This document shows positions 34,100 to 48,349 of a DNA stretch of 64,000 nucleotides, in pieces. Each line of letters starts with the position of its first letter. The stretch's first letter is position 1. The notes below the pieces were generated by a model. That model saw only the letters and a program-made list of their open reading frames with translations, did not search any database and was not told where the DNA came from. The DNA is from Paragonimus westermani. Taxonomy: Eukaryota; Platyhelminthes; Trematoda; Plagiorchiida; Troglotrematidae. Both the position numbers and the translations under genes were made by a program. The stretch lies in contig QNGE01001739.1 of assembly GCA_008508345.1 (NCBI GenBank), forward strand, positions 82,503-146,502. The letters are read 5' to 3'.

Positions 34100-37000
34100 A
34101 TACAGTGGTTCCCTCGGTGTATTTCACGATATTGACTTAGTCTGGGTGATTGAATTGTGCAACTGATAACACTGTTCATAAATCGCAGGTCACTGTTTCC
34201 ATTTCAATAGTGTCCGCTGGAAAATTATTACATTTTAAAGTTGTATGAAAAAACACCGTGACCTGTACGACTAGCGGAGCACGTATCTGGGATACGTCTG
34301 GCCATCTCATCATATATACGATTTGTGGAGCAATTTATTTTTCGGGACCAGGTTTGATTTTGTCGTCTCAACGCGATTTGTTAAAAAAACCGTCTAAGTC
34401 AGGATTTTTTTTAAAAAAAAAGGAAACTACGAAACAATCGCCGTTAACGAAAAAGGCCATCAGACTACAATGTTATTTGTGTGCCTTGCAAACGTGCTGT
34501 GAAACATCTAGCTGGTTAGATCACGAATTAGTAAAGTGAAATAACTTTATGAGTTTAGGCTGAACGGAACTTAATCATGAATGTCACATCAGTGAATAAA
34601 TCGCACAGGAAACAGTAAGTACTCTGTGCCGATGTCTAGATAAAGTTGGGTGATACAACGGCGGTGGTGAGTAAAAGTCAATCCATAAACTTCAAGTTGG
34701 GATGCATTTATGAAAACTGAGCTGTCTGTATTGATTGAAGCTTTTAATTTGCTAACCTAAATCATTAGTCGATTCATATCTGCCCCACTGAGAAACCAGT
34801 TTGGACTGCCTCTCACTGCGTCCTGCCGTCAGACTGTCTGTTATCCCAAGCTAGCCGCTTCAGAAAAAACACCGTTTCTGCCATTTGCCCGACCGGTAAT
34901 ATGCCATTGGTTTGAGCTGTTTAGTGTCCATTTATGTTTGTTTATTCGTTCTTGACACTTGCTCCGCTTTGTGTGGTTATCTCTTTTCACGAGATGACGA
35001 TAACATACAGAACAATACAGCGTGCGTACATATCCGCTGTCTTCTTCTCGTTAAAGTGATTGTTCCTATTTAAGTTGGTTCCGTATCAAATGATTAATCA
35101 CCATCTAGAAGACCAATGTTGGTCGTAGTTGCTAGCGAATTTCAATTGTCTTGTTGATTAACGGGTATTTCCGTTGTCGGTGTACAGAACTCCTTTCTCT
35201 TTGATGTATTCCATGGTCCCATAATCGTTCTGTTTACCACACCGTCTCAAATGACACTAATTGATACAAAGAATGTGCGCAACTTAGAGGGAAATTTAAA
35301 CATATTCATACAACTTTGTTAGTTTGCTTCATTAAACCTACCGGACGTCGGACGACTTCCATTCTGACTATTTTCACAATACAACTGGTGTCGCAAACTA
35401 CATACTTAGTTTCATAAATAAAGGTAATTTCATAGACCGATTGTGAAAGGTTGGTTTACTCAGTGATTTCCACCAGACTAACATTACGCCCATCATTTTG
35501 AATCGAATGACCCGCGCATAACACTAAAAAAAGTTATAATTTTTTTAACTTGAGGAAATTCATTTTAAGGCGCGCAATGATTACTACATTAGTTTAACAT
35601 AAAGGAGGCAAAACATCGTTTGCAAACAGGTTTACAACAGAAAATGTACTCTTATAGTCTGCTTTTACACTGGTTCGCTACAGACTGAAGTCATAGAATA
35701 AGGTTGAAATGAACATCAGTCTTGATCAACTCCTATTAGACCACAATTAATCAAATTTTGGCTGAACTAAGTGACTCAACTACATTTTATTGGGTTCACA
35801 GGTTGCAACAAGATGGAGAACGATCTTTGGTTGTGTTTCTGTCTGTGTAGGTCGGCGGGAAATTGTGTTTGACGGTTTGTAGGTGTAAATCCAGGGTGAA
35901 TGGAAACCAATAAAAGCTAGGTTCAATGAAACTACTGACAGCAAACAAGTCAGCAACGAGCACAACATACGGAAATAGCACTCCGTCAGACGTGTCCATT
36001 TAATGATTTGTGAGACTGGGATAGAATGACACTCAGGAAGCTGGTAGTGCAGGTTACTTCTCTTAGGTTGACTCTCAACCGGTCAAATTGGGTAATACGT
36101 TCAATTGGGGACAGATTCTAATCGTGAGGCAGTTCAGTCTGTGAAGAAATCTGCTTATTTCACAACCTAATTTCAGCAAATGACCTTCTAGGCGTTCATT
36201 CTTGTTTGTTGAGATGTGATTTACCAGTGGCTTTTCCGGCGTAAGTGGTAAGTGAGAATTAGGCCTTCTCGGGTGTGTTGAAATTTCACCAAAAATTGAC
36301 TTTCCCAGTAAGAAACTCTCCCGTATCCCACAATCCTTCTGCTGGCCTATCTGTAAAACTTTCGATAAGCGCCAAACCTTCTTTGAGATAAAGACGACAG
36401 GACTGTAAGTTCTTTTCCAGATGTGAGCGGACTATGAAGCTGGACATAGTTGGTAAAAATTCAGGGGGTAACTTTCCGTAACTTCTTAAAAATTTCGGGC
36501 TGCTTGTGCTTTTCTAGCCATGGCTGTACCATTTGCATACAAACTCTAACTGTCTGATACTATGGTCCCTAGGTCCTGTTGGTGTGCTTATAAGCGTAGC
36601 CTTGTTTCTCCAGGGTTTGTGCATATTTGTAACGAATAAAATTCCGAAGATTATGTGTCTGCGCAACTGTTAGCAAAGTAATTACGTGCTTTCGTGAATT
36701 TGCACTAGATAACACACAGAGATGCAACACTCACAAGTTCGGACAGTTCTGACATGGAATGAACAGTTTTTCCTGGACATATTCCAAGTAGCTTATTGAC
36801 CTTCAACTTTAGACACAATATACACCTCATATGGACAGTAGAATTTAATACGATGCACCATTACGTCTACTCGACGCTAGATTGGAGTCCTTTTAATATC
36901 ATTAGGCAAAAGCAAACGCCTGAAGATCGAATCAGCCAAATCGTTTACATAAATGTCTGTAACTAGCTCGCATGACTTACAACACAGCAGCATTTCATGC

Positions 37001-40000
37001 CATAAAGCTATTACCCAATCAGAAACGTCTTCGACTGGAGGAATCCCCATTTTTAAAACAACTAAAATTCAAATCAGGATCCGGATATAATTGACTAGTA
37101 CGACCACGAACTGTCACGTTCAAAAGTGGGGTAGGCAAACCGGTTGAGAATCACAATGAAGTCACTACTGACACTTTGTTGCTCAATGTTCAATAATGTT
37201 GCCAACTCACCTGAATCGGACGTAAATACTTATTTACACTACCAGCTCAACTTCTTAGTTTCAAATCAAGCCACCTGATCACTCGGACTAAATCATTCTA
37301 ACACTGATAAGTGATGTGGCCTGTGCGGTTAGTCAGGAAAAACCTGATTGTGAAAACTATGGACTTCCGCCAGATTGGAGTCAGTGGTAGTCAATCTCCT
37401 GGGCCAATAGGTAGACTCTATATGACAGTGGGTTTGATGGGTAGTTGAGTCCACATGTGCAATCTCCGGGCCCCGGTGTGACTTCGTGGGTCACCTGGAG
37501 GAGCAGTAGCCGCTTTCAGGCATGCTGGTTCTGTCAGTGATTCAGCCTAGTTGATCTATCAAGTCTGTTAGGTACAAGTGAGGCAGGTCACAGGCCATCG
37601 CAGAAGCTGCTGTAATATGTTCACATTCACCACCAATGTTCGTCCAAAAACCGCCTGTCAAAATATCTAAAGTCGTCTGCGTCAAAATTGAGAATTGTTA
37701 CAAGGATTTAAAACACAGTAAATTGGGATAAAATAATCGTACATAAAGGCAGCTATGAATGGGATATGGGCCTTCGGACAGTGACCTGCTAACCACGGCC
37801 AGCAGTTCAAGATTGTCCAGATAATCAGGCTGGTTGAAAACTCGGAGTGGCATCAAGAATATATATGTTTGTCTTTCGCTTCTACTAATCTGCCGATTGT
37901 GCTCTCAAGGCAGATTCAAATGATACACTCCAGATTGAGCACACTTTAACATTAAAATGACATTGTTTTTAATTCCGGCAACTCATGTGGCACTGCGGCT
38001 TCGGCGACTGATATAAAAACCTGTGTTTCAAGGGGTGAAGCAGTTATGTTATTAACATACTGGACTGCAAGTAAATCTGACATATCGACAGGACATCGAG
38101 AATCGACTCAACTGGGTCAACCTATATTAGTTAAAAAAGTAAATGAATCATACAATGCACTCTACTGACTAGCTGATTGTCTCGCACAGCCGAAAAGGCC
38201 GATTTTTTAACAAGAGATAAGAAGCTATCAGTGTGTGAACACATTACCAACAAATCGTCCGATTGAAGTAGTCTAGACAACCAAGTCAATATCTCAAGTG
38301 TCCTGGTGACTTTCTTTGGTATCGAGGTGCGGCCAGCAGTTGCGTTCTTTCTGAGACCAGTGTTTCTACGCTTCCTTTGCTCCAAACTTAGACAGTACTC
38401 AAAGCCCGGCAATTACTGAATGTGTTTATATGATAAAAACAACCGGAAGCCAGTAAATTATGAGGTAATAACGCAAAATACCGAGAGTATTCTGAACTCG
38501 GGTCCAGCTGCAGGTCCAGCTGGTAACATAAGCCAAGCGCTCAAAAATGATCATTACTGAACCATCAAACGGGATCATTTAAACGCACAACAACGATCTA
38601 ACTTCTGGACGCATGATCTGGGATTTCGTCCACGGCTTTTACAACCAAAGTAATCTCATCAGTAGAGTGTGTCCATGTCCAAATTGGGGTTAATTACCGG
38701 CAACAAGAAGATAGATGTTTCAGGTGGATTGTTTTTCTGAAATAGCCCAGCAGTGAACACAGAATGCAAACGGTTATGATAGCACTAAAAGTCGGAAGAA
38801 ACTTACAACCGTCGAAAGAAGGAATTGGCCAGAATTTGTCATCTGCCTAGTTACATCAAGAAAATTTTTCACACAGTCAAAGCCACTGCACTATCCTCTG
38901 AGAAAGTCAACAGAAAGTATGGTTTATTTAACCCAAAAAAATCTTCAGCTTTATTGCAACGCAAACCTGTTTGGACTCAACTTTTGAGCAAAAACATGTC
39001 AGAGACATTGATGTGAGATTATTTTGAATAACAGTGATACTTAGCTGTGTTGCTTGAGATAAATACGCACGATGTGTGAAAATTGGTATCACTAGTCAAC
39101 AACGTCTAGAGCAAAGAGTTTCAGACTGAAAACATTCCCGACAAGAATGAAAAATTGGTATAGCTAGAACGCGACACGAAACCACTGACTTCTACTGAAA
39201 GAAGTATAAAGACAAGACAGGTGTGCACACTGATTATTAGCTTACCAGGAAAACAAGCTTGGTCGTTTTACCTTGCATGGGCTACATAGGGACAATCGTA
39301 CCAGGAACAGTTATTTACAGCTTGATTTACTGAGGTTTAGGATGAGAGAGTATCTCTTGAGAGGCACTATTTCCGTCAGAAAATGCATACTTTTAGCTAA
39401 ACATCTTATACATTTCAATATGCCTGAAGCCGTTTGAATGTTCATAATTTCAAAATCTTCCCAAACTTCGAATCATCTTAAGAAGCCCCTTCTCAATGAG
39501 GAAGCTATTGATAGGATACACACATGTGTATGAAATGAAATGTAAACAGACCGAGAGGAAGAACCGGCAATGAGAGAAAAAACGCTGACGGGAGGTTGCA
39601 AACAAACTGTCACATCAACTTGACTGATGACGTACTAGAGGCAATCCACTGAATTGATTTGAAAAATGGAAACATTATTAAAAGCAAATTATTATCTTAA
39701 ACATTTTGGAAATCCTTATTTGTACAAACTGCTTGATATATCGCAGTCTGTCCGTGATCGATCTAACCGGGAGTTATCGGTAGCTTGACGGTCTGTACGA
39801 ATCTCCCAGTCAAGAATGTAACACCATTAGCAAACCTAATTAGTAACTGTATGCAATTTGCTCTGAAATGATTAAGTAGGTTTGTCCGGTTGATTTCAAT
39901 AATAGGAATGTGTGGCAAATGGCAAATTATGAGAATGGTGAACTGGGAAATATTGTTGGGTGAACTGCTCTCAGTTCACTACCGGACTGTTGCTAAAAGA

Positions 40001-43000
40001 TGTGTGGCAGCTTTGCAAACCTCATGTGTGTGCATCTGGAATAATCGTTTGCCGAGTGACTACGGAAGCACTGCAATGTTTCACACATATTAGGTAGGCT
40101 GAAGTCAGTCCTGAATACTGTACATTAACGGAAGGTATTGCGCTACGTAAAACGGTATATTATTCAAAATTAAAAATGGTAAGTGAATTTAAAACTTTTG
40201 TGTTGATTAACATATATAGAATTGAACGTGTTTTCCGCTTTTAAGTCAACTCACTTATGTGGTGGATTATGCTGAAAGTAACAGACCCGAATTCGGCACT
40301 GACTGAAAAATACCAAGACGCCTTTATCCAAAGAATACTACACAGGTGGTTTCATCAAGTGAGCTTTTGTAAGATTCAAGCCAACATATAATCAGTGGAC
40401 CAGAAAGACAACTGGATTTCATTTACATACAGAATATTCGGATTAAAACAAGAGTGATAGGTTGTTTTGTCACAATGATACCAATAGAACTACGCACATA
40501 CAAAGTAAACTTTACTTGAACAGGTTTCAAGATATCATTATTTCCATGCAGACACGACAATCTTTTGTAGTGCATACATAATGTGTGACGTTTAATGAAG
40601 GAATCAGAGGTGTCAGCTGCATCGCCACAGACTGATGGCATCCCCTTAGTAACTCGAAATTTTTACAGATCAAGTGTGCATGTTGAACACTTGGTGGTAT
40701 TTGGAGTGTCTATGCTGTCTCAGTCCACTTAGCAAATCACTTGCAGTCGGGTTGTAGATTCTAAATCGCGTCAAATAATCTTCCCAGTAATCAAGAAACT
40801 TGTTTCTTACTCCTGACTGGTCACAGGATGTGTTACTCTCATTACATAAGATCCGTCGGCTTGCTAATTGTGTTTCCGGTTCTCTGATTTTTCACATTAG
40901 TGAAGTTGAACTGTCCGATTGTGATTATGTGTAGCACATGGTACCTTTCCAATTTCTGAAGTAAAGTGACCTAAATAATTCCTTCTTCATCAAGTAAGGT
41001 TAGACTTTCACTAGTTTGTGTAAAACGGTTGAGGTATTTGTCAAATCCACAGAAATTGGTCAAACAGCACTTTTGCGATGACACCCTTCTCGTATTGTTT
41101 GCTCATTTTTTTGTGTGTAAACCCTTTTTGTGCAAAACTGAAAACGATAGTTTGTGAACACTCTCTTCATGGCAAACCATTTTGATTACTAATTTATAAA
41201 CAAACCTGTACAATAAGGCAATTATGCAAAGAGCCATTTCCGGTCATTCTCAGCAGGTAAGGTACAAGCGAATTATATATGAAAACCCGAAAAAGTCAAA
41301 CAAACCGTGAAAATTCACAGATATGTGGTGGATCGCAGCCTACTGGAGAAGCATAGGATTTCTGATGAGTGCGTGAGAGTGTTGGGCTAGCGTGCCGTGA
41401 GACGCATGTTTGTCGGTGTCAAGTGGTTCACGTCTGTCCAGGTTTCAAGTCGCCAATGAAGATGAACAGTTTGTAAAATCTACTTTGGTGTACACAGATA
41501 TGGGTTGTAGAGTGTGGTGGAAATCACCTCGGTAACTGTTGGCAGTCGCACTTCTACTAATATGCCTCGTGTCCTGCATTTGGATGTATCTAACTGTGTA
41601 TCATATTCACGCGCTAAATATTTGTCTAAATAGCTCTATCCTCGTGGATTAATCTGCCGAGTTTCAATTATCCCATACCTCTCTGTCTTTTCACATGACA
41701 AAGAATTTGTTTACATTTCACCTCCTTTGATTTATGTTTGAAAACGTCAAACTGTTATCCTCTAATTTGCTAAAGCAGCAACCTGGCTTAACTTCACCAA
41801 TGAACCAAAATCACTGATTGTTTAAGGATAACTCAGAAACTATAACGGAATGCCCTGAGAACAAATTCCTATCCCTATAGTTTGCTGAATAACTATTTTC
41901 GACAACTTCACCCAGAGTCAATTCGATTACTGAGACTTCATAAAAAAGATACCACGAAACACGGAAGCTCTAAAAAATAACAGGTAAAATGTGATATCGT
42001 GTGTTGTCACTGCTGTGTTTCTCAGAACAAGTTTTCTGTTCTCTCAAGCACATCCCTAAATTAGCTATGCTTGCTACATACACAAACGCGGACAAATTTT
42101 TGCGTTTTGTTATTTGCCACCGAAGAGGATAAACATCAATCTAGATACTCATAACAAACTCTGAGCAATTGACGACTGTTCCTAGGTTGTATCAGTGTTC
42201 TCATCCAGAGTAAACAAACTGAGTAAACAAGTTCGTTCTCATCATCCAAAAACGGATGGCAATTAGTGACCTTTGGCCAGGTGAACTCGTGAACTCAAGG
42301 GTGAAATGGACTTCAAGTTAAACGGTATAAATTGCATCATTGGACCAAAATGGTTCGGAAGCAGTCTGACGATTATACCACATGACTAGCGTCATGTACG
42401 AGCACGGAACTAGAGCGGTCATGGCTGCCGTGTGACCAAGAAATTTGGGGAGACTAAACTAAACTTTTATAGGTTTACGTTCTGCGAGCGAAGAGCAATC
42501 GATCCAGTGCCCAAACCGAGCGGGAGACATCGTGAGCTATTGTTATGTTGACACGACTTCATCAGTCGTTTAACTAAAACCAACAAACCTTATGCAAAAT
42601 AATCATAGCGACAATGAGTGAACGAAGCAACTGAAAAAGATTCCATCTTTTCCATCCGTGACGGGGAATTTGACTGCGTCCAAATTTTTCGTGCACGGTA
42701 GACTGCAAGATAGTGTCCAAGCCACTATTTAGGTTAAATAATTACATCCCAATATAGCACGTGTTAAAAGCCGTATCCCGTGATATCTGGGCGCCCAAAA
42801 TCAAGTGATGGACAGAACAGTTGTTTATGGGCTATGCTCCGTTTAGGCGAGTGATCCACGTTCGGTGGACAAAATTCACCTCAGACTGTAATCCAGTGCA
42901 TTCCGGCTTCGACTCCTTTTGCACCACTGTAAAGTCGCTGGTGTGAACTACAATCACTCAGATTGTGTTTTGCCCACCGTAAACCCAGATACTTAATCTG

Positions 43001-44555
43001 GTCAGGTTAAAAGCAGAGGATATTTGACTGCAATGTGCATGGAAAAATGAATATCTAGTTCATTTCCCCATGCAACAAAGTAAGTTTCTTTCAGCAGGTT
43101 ATCAACGTATTTCCACATTCAAGTATAACTCACCAGTCAATCTGAATCGACGCTGCAATCGAATAAATCAGCTACCGTAACTTCCAAGAGTAAAATGCCT
43201 GTCCACAATCAATCTATGCCACACACCAATGCCACCAATCAGAGTGGACAGTCTGGCTAATCCTGAAAAATTCCGCTGGTCAGAAATCAGCATGAACTAC
43301 AGATCATCCTGCCTTCCGTTTGCAACAAAGTGACCTGAGTCAGATGTATTCCAAGCGCACGATTTTCGGACCGATTCCTTGGTGCATAATGTAGTCTGCC
43401 AATGAACAGTGTCAACACCAGTCATCTAGAAGTCAAGAAATTTTGGGCTCGTTCCAATAACTTCAGTTGAACAGGAGCAAGCTGCGTGGCAAAATGTTAA
43501 TACACTGTATGCCCTTATCAGTAGCAAATGTGGGATTTGTGGAACATATAAATCAAACAAATAAAGACAGGCAGTTAGTGGACATGCACACAATTACACC
43601 AAGTATCAAGTAATCACGCTCAAGACAACTCGATAGATTGTTTCATCCACTTCCGTGACCACATCGCCGACTGTTGAAATTCTGTTTAGAACGTCCCTCA
43701 CTTCCATGTTATCAGATACGTAACCAATATTAGATAGGTTATGTTAAGGATGGAATCTCAGCATACTCACTCGCAGAATTAGTCTCAAGTTCTGAAGTTG
43801 TTTATTGGAATTGTTGCAGTTCGTGGATGATCTCATCTTTACAAGTCAGATGCATAACTAAGGAAATTCATTCCTCAAGAATGTATGAATTGAAATGCAA
43901 GGGAAGTTGGAAGTTTCACTATTGTTCTGAACAAGCATTATTACGAATTCATGGACAAAAATTGAGGGCATTTATCTTTTTTTCGTTTTTAATGTTTCTA
44001 CAGAATCCACTGCGACCCTAAAGCCATCCTTGTTCGTTTTTATATCATTTCATACTTACTGTTAACTCTGAATGGTGAACGAAAAAATTATCCATTGTAA
44101 GGGTTATCACAATTTGTCTGCCCCATGCAAAAAAATATGTTCATCTGTAAAACAGGTTTTCAACCATGATTCTAATTAGATGGTTGCTGAAAGCAGTCTA
44201 CAACAAATACACAAATTGTCTTCCTCCTGTTAAAAACATTTTCACCGCTTCATCGAATGTTCAGTACTAACTCAACTTCAGTAATGAAAGCAGTATGTCA
44301 CAGAAGGTTTAGTGTGTGAGTAGTCACATAGTAAAGATCAGAATTTTGAATACAGTGGATATGCAAAAGAATGGCGAAAGCTGTGCTCAATCACAGTCAA
44401 CTGGCCAACCCCAAAGCGAGTAGGTGGCCTACGTCAGCACATATTTACAAGCGCGAGATCGACTGATATTGTCTGCTCAGTTTATACAAGCAAAGTTGAG
44501 TCAGTGTCAATGGATGAAACAACAAACAGAATGAGGAGAAATCCAGCTGTAGAAA
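34100..44555. other. 10-kb gene-free stretch
   Basis: I find no defensible gene or RNA in this long stretch. Open frames are at most about 93 codons and motif-free. A short T8/A9 palindrome lies at 34405. A 64-nt splice-bounded open segment at 36177-36240 and a CTGATGAG at 41361 were considered and rejected. Degenerate B-box-like GCAGTTCAAGATTGTCC at 37803 may mark an ancient SINE. Confidence 0.4.
34405..34421. repeat. T8-A9 homopolymer palindrome
   Basis: Eight T followed by nine A. Probably low-complexity sequence. A transcription terminator role cannot be supported without an adjoining gene. Confidence 0.8.
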
Positions 44556-44556
44556 A

Positions 44557-44640
44557 TATTTACTTTCACTGGACTCGAACGAGCAACAGAAGTGGAATGT
44601 CCAGACGCTTCGCTTAACGTTCTGACTGAGCTATGAAGTA
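44557..44640 (-). mobile_element. tRNA-derived SINE head
   Basis: Minus strand: CATAGCTCAGTCAGAACG (A-box region), then GTTGCTCGTTCGAGTCCAGT (B box) and AAAGTAAATATTTT. Spacing is tRNA-like, but the acceptor stem does not pair. Confidence 0.6.
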
Positions 44641-47600
44641 GCATCGAGAATTGATCACTTTCACAGCTGGACTCGGTTACCTATCCACCTCACTGTTGCA
44701 CGGAATTCACTGAACAGTGCAAAGGATAGACTACTTCGGAGGAAATTCAGTTCACAGAGCGCTGGCAGCGTAGAAGTATGCTAACCGTGTCGTCGTTCTC
44801 ACTACAGTAGAAGTCTCATACTTCCATCGTTTCACCTCCCCTGGTTGGACAAATCTCTCACACTGTTTAGAACCAATAAACTGATCAACTGGATCAATCT
44901 CAGAAGATGCTCAGTGGACAAGCTGAGTTATCGATAAAGCCGGCCCTGTCAATTACTCACACGGCTGACCTCTGACCATTAATTCTGCCAAGTACCCACC
45001 CATACGCTAACGTGAACATTACGTTGTGTGGCATAAATGAGTCACGGTCAGAATGGCAACGTTTTAATACACGGTAGTACACAATGGGGCGGCGAGACGT
45101 GAACATGGGTCAACGGCAGTTGATTTTGGAATCATTATATCTGAACGACTGAGTAAATGCACACGTTTACCCTAAGTCTATCAAGAGTTTTTCGGAACAA
45201 ATTTATTGGGGTTGTTCAATACCGAATTTGTACAACATTGATGACTAAATACCTAGCAGGGTAATGTATCCTGTCATATTAGTTTTCAAGGTTGGCTTGT
45301 CGGACCATGAAATTCGACTATGGTTCGATACTCAGATTCGTAGACAGATCTTCAGGTACACACATATTTTATTTCGAAAAGCACCATCCATCTTCAGGTC
45401 AAGCGCGTAATGTCCAACTTTCACTTAGGTCAAGTTATGGGATATTTCCCCACATTCCACCTCACAGTGATCGAATGTTACGTCCAAGACATGGCTGACC
45501 GGTCGTAAATCATGAACAAGTACGAACTACAGAAATAACACCAAGCATCTTTATTGATTTCTTCGGTGTGCATTGAAGAAATCAACACACGATCATCGTG
45601 AAAGTTTTTTCTTTTCTAGACAGTATATAGTAATGCATTACACGCGGGTTATTTCCGGGTTGAGTACAGATGCCCAGATCTAGACATGTTCTGTTTAATA
45701 GGTTAGAGAGCATTCCAGGTGCGAATTTTGGTTGTAATGTAACTCAAGTTGTAGCCAACGTTCTCATCGGTAGGCGACTTAGGAACTAGGTGCAACCTCC
45801 TTTCTATATTGAAATGTTAACAATAACTAATGTATTGTACAGTGCATTACGGTATAGCATAATAGAACTTAGAACATTCACGAACGGTAAGCTTTTAAAA
45901 ACGACTGACTTTTAACGTGCTGTTAGCAAAATTGAATTAGTTGTGACATATGCTCTCGTCGTTATATAATATGGTATACAGGTTTGACTCATATCCCACA
46001 TTCTTGCCGAATGAATGAAGTTGAAGTCAGATTCAGCCCAATTAACCCCGTAAAGCAGTATGCTGTTTCATTGATACATGTTATTTTAGTTATTAGTTAC
46101 TGGGACCACATGGAGTGATTGCCTTCGGCAAAGTGTTTGCACATCACGATTAACCCCTGTAACAACTAAGTATTTTGCAGAGAGTTTCGATTCAGCGTGC
46201 CACAACACAGTGTCCAATATTCTTGTGCAATGAACTGTGGTAATTACTTGCACTCGTAAACAAAACCCTTTTCACAGCCACTTACTAGTAATGGATTAAT
46301 AAGATAAATCCTAAAAAACGGCTGTGACAAAAATGTTAACCTCAGGTTGGTGCATATAACCCTCGTTGTGCACATATGACGTTAATATGACGAGTTGTCC
46401 GCTTGCAACGTGCTGGGTGCTACGTGAATGAATCAACGTACAACAGGCAGATGATCGGTCGTCTTAGTGCCAATCCATTCAGCAAGGTTGAGAGTAGATC
46501 GTCTCCACGATTCCAGAAACAATCTGTAATGGGTTAAAAATTACAGTGTTTAGTTTTAAACAAATGTGCTTACGTATACGTCGAAACGCCAAACGACAAA
46601 GTAGGTCGGGCCGTATCGGTGGCGTTTGTATCAAATATCCGTCTCCACACATCAACATTGTATATATTTCACACAGACATACATTCTTCCGATTAACATT
46701 TGAGACAACCAACGTGACTTTGGGGGAGAAAATGAAGGCTTTTGCCAGACATCGTTGCAATAACTGTACAAAAAGCTTGGCGGCGCTATTTGTGGATAAC
46801 TTAGTGGTACGTGAACAGATTATTTCCCATCAGCCATGAACACTTTCCGTGACATGTGCAGTAAGTGGAGACACAAGTCGGGTCACAGTATCCTAACAGT
46901 GAGTTAGTTTTGTACCATCAGGCATCTTTCATGCCCACAAACATTCACAGCGACGTTTATGTTGACAGAACGCTTCTATGTTTACATCGGCAGATCAAGA
47001 AGGCTTCAATGTAAGTTCATTCGCAACACACATTCTGGCATGTGGTTTTCATGCTGACTTACCTAAACGATCCTCGATTGTACTGTTACCAAGCACAAAC
47101 TCCACACGTTTACAATCTATAAACCTAAATTGATAAATTAACACCTACAACAAGTAAACTTGTGCGAACAAACATTCTAGCTTCATCTCATCAATCGACC
47201 CAGGTGATGACAATTCACCCGATCGTTATTTCCATGTCCCAAGTGTGTGTAGCTTAACTATTTAAAACGAAATGTTAACTGTCTGCTACATGCCTCTGTG
47301 ATCCGAATGAATTGGTTCAACGTTCTGTGGAAGACATCTATGTAATTAGATCTAGGTGATGTGCAGATGACAGCCTCCCCACGGGCAAATAACTGAACTG
47401 GTGCATTTGCACAGTCGATGTGTCTGTTGACAGCCCAATCATCACAATTATTGGAATGAACAGTATCTTTTATGGTGTGTTTCAAACGCAGTGCTGTATA
47501 ATGTCGCCATTAAATGCTCACATACTCATGTTAAACTTGTCATACGACCGGTCCAATGTTCCGCTTCATAAGATTCTTAGCTGATATAGTTTTTGTATCC

Positions 47601-48214
47601 CATAATCATACTCGTCCGATCTGACATACACACAACACAGGCGAGTTAACTTAGATTCAATTATCATTGGTGACAAATGTCACATGTGATCACCTTCAGT
47701 TTTTGATAATATTACTTGCAGTTAATTAATAACCCCATAGTCTTCACGCAACTTAGTTAGGTGCGTTTCTAGTTCAGCGTTAAAACGACTCGAAAACGCT
47801 TTCTGTTCCCACTGAAATTAGCTTTCCGACGTTTTGAACAAAGCAACTGTAATCTTTCTGGACCACTCAAGAGATTTTTACAAGGCCTTCACATGTATAC
47901 ATTCTACCGCAATAACTTTACTGCCTACCGGGAATTCTTGCAAGTCTTGCAAGGAAAAATGGGAAATCACACTGCAGTCTACATGAATTCTTAGTAAACC
48001 CAGCGATGTTCAACGTTTATGTTGGTTGGACTATATTTTACCAAACTATCTGAGTGTTCTCACGAAATCTGTAATCACATTCCTTATCGATGCTACTCCA
48101 CCTTTTTTCGTTGCTCGATAATTTTATTCAGTAAACGCGTGCCACGAATTATTTGTCGGTCACTTTTGGAGACTGTCTTCATGTTCACTTAACTTTCCAG
48201 GTCAACGTCTCAAT
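44641..48214. other. non-coding, nothing firm
   Basis: A 97-codon plus frame (46546-46839) and a 93-codon minus frame over the same bases are both open, which argues for chance. Short splice-bounded segments near 46836-47010 are open in more than one frame and were not accepted as exons. Confidence 0.4.
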
Positions 48215-48345
48215 AAACGAAACACCGGACTCGAACGTGGCACATGTTATTAACCACTAATGTAAAGTCTTGCTTGATCAGGATTTGGGATCCTGCTCAC
48301 GTTCTCATGAAATACCCGTGTTGACCACTAGGCTATCGACTCACG
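48215..48345 (-). mobile_element. tRNA-derived SINE, possibly two nested heads
   Basis: Minus strand: GATAGCCTAGTGGTCAACAC is a good A-box region. GCAGGATCCCAAATCCTG looks like a first B box and GTTCGAGTCCGG, about 60 bp later, is a better one. The double B box suggests an insertion or a dimeric head. Confidence 0.5.
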
Positions 48346-48349
48346 TTGG

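Noticed and set aside
36177..36240. 64-nt splice-bounded open segment
   Set aside because: Does not join in phase to the candidate exons at 29.7-30.3 kb and is short enough to be chance.
41355..41400. CTGATGAGTGCGTGAGAG, hammerhead-like start
   Set aside because: No GAAA box or helix I/III pairing in the following 80 bases.
46479..46839. Overlapping 93- and 97-codon frames on opposite strands
   Set aside because: Both strands open over the same bases, no family match; likely chance.
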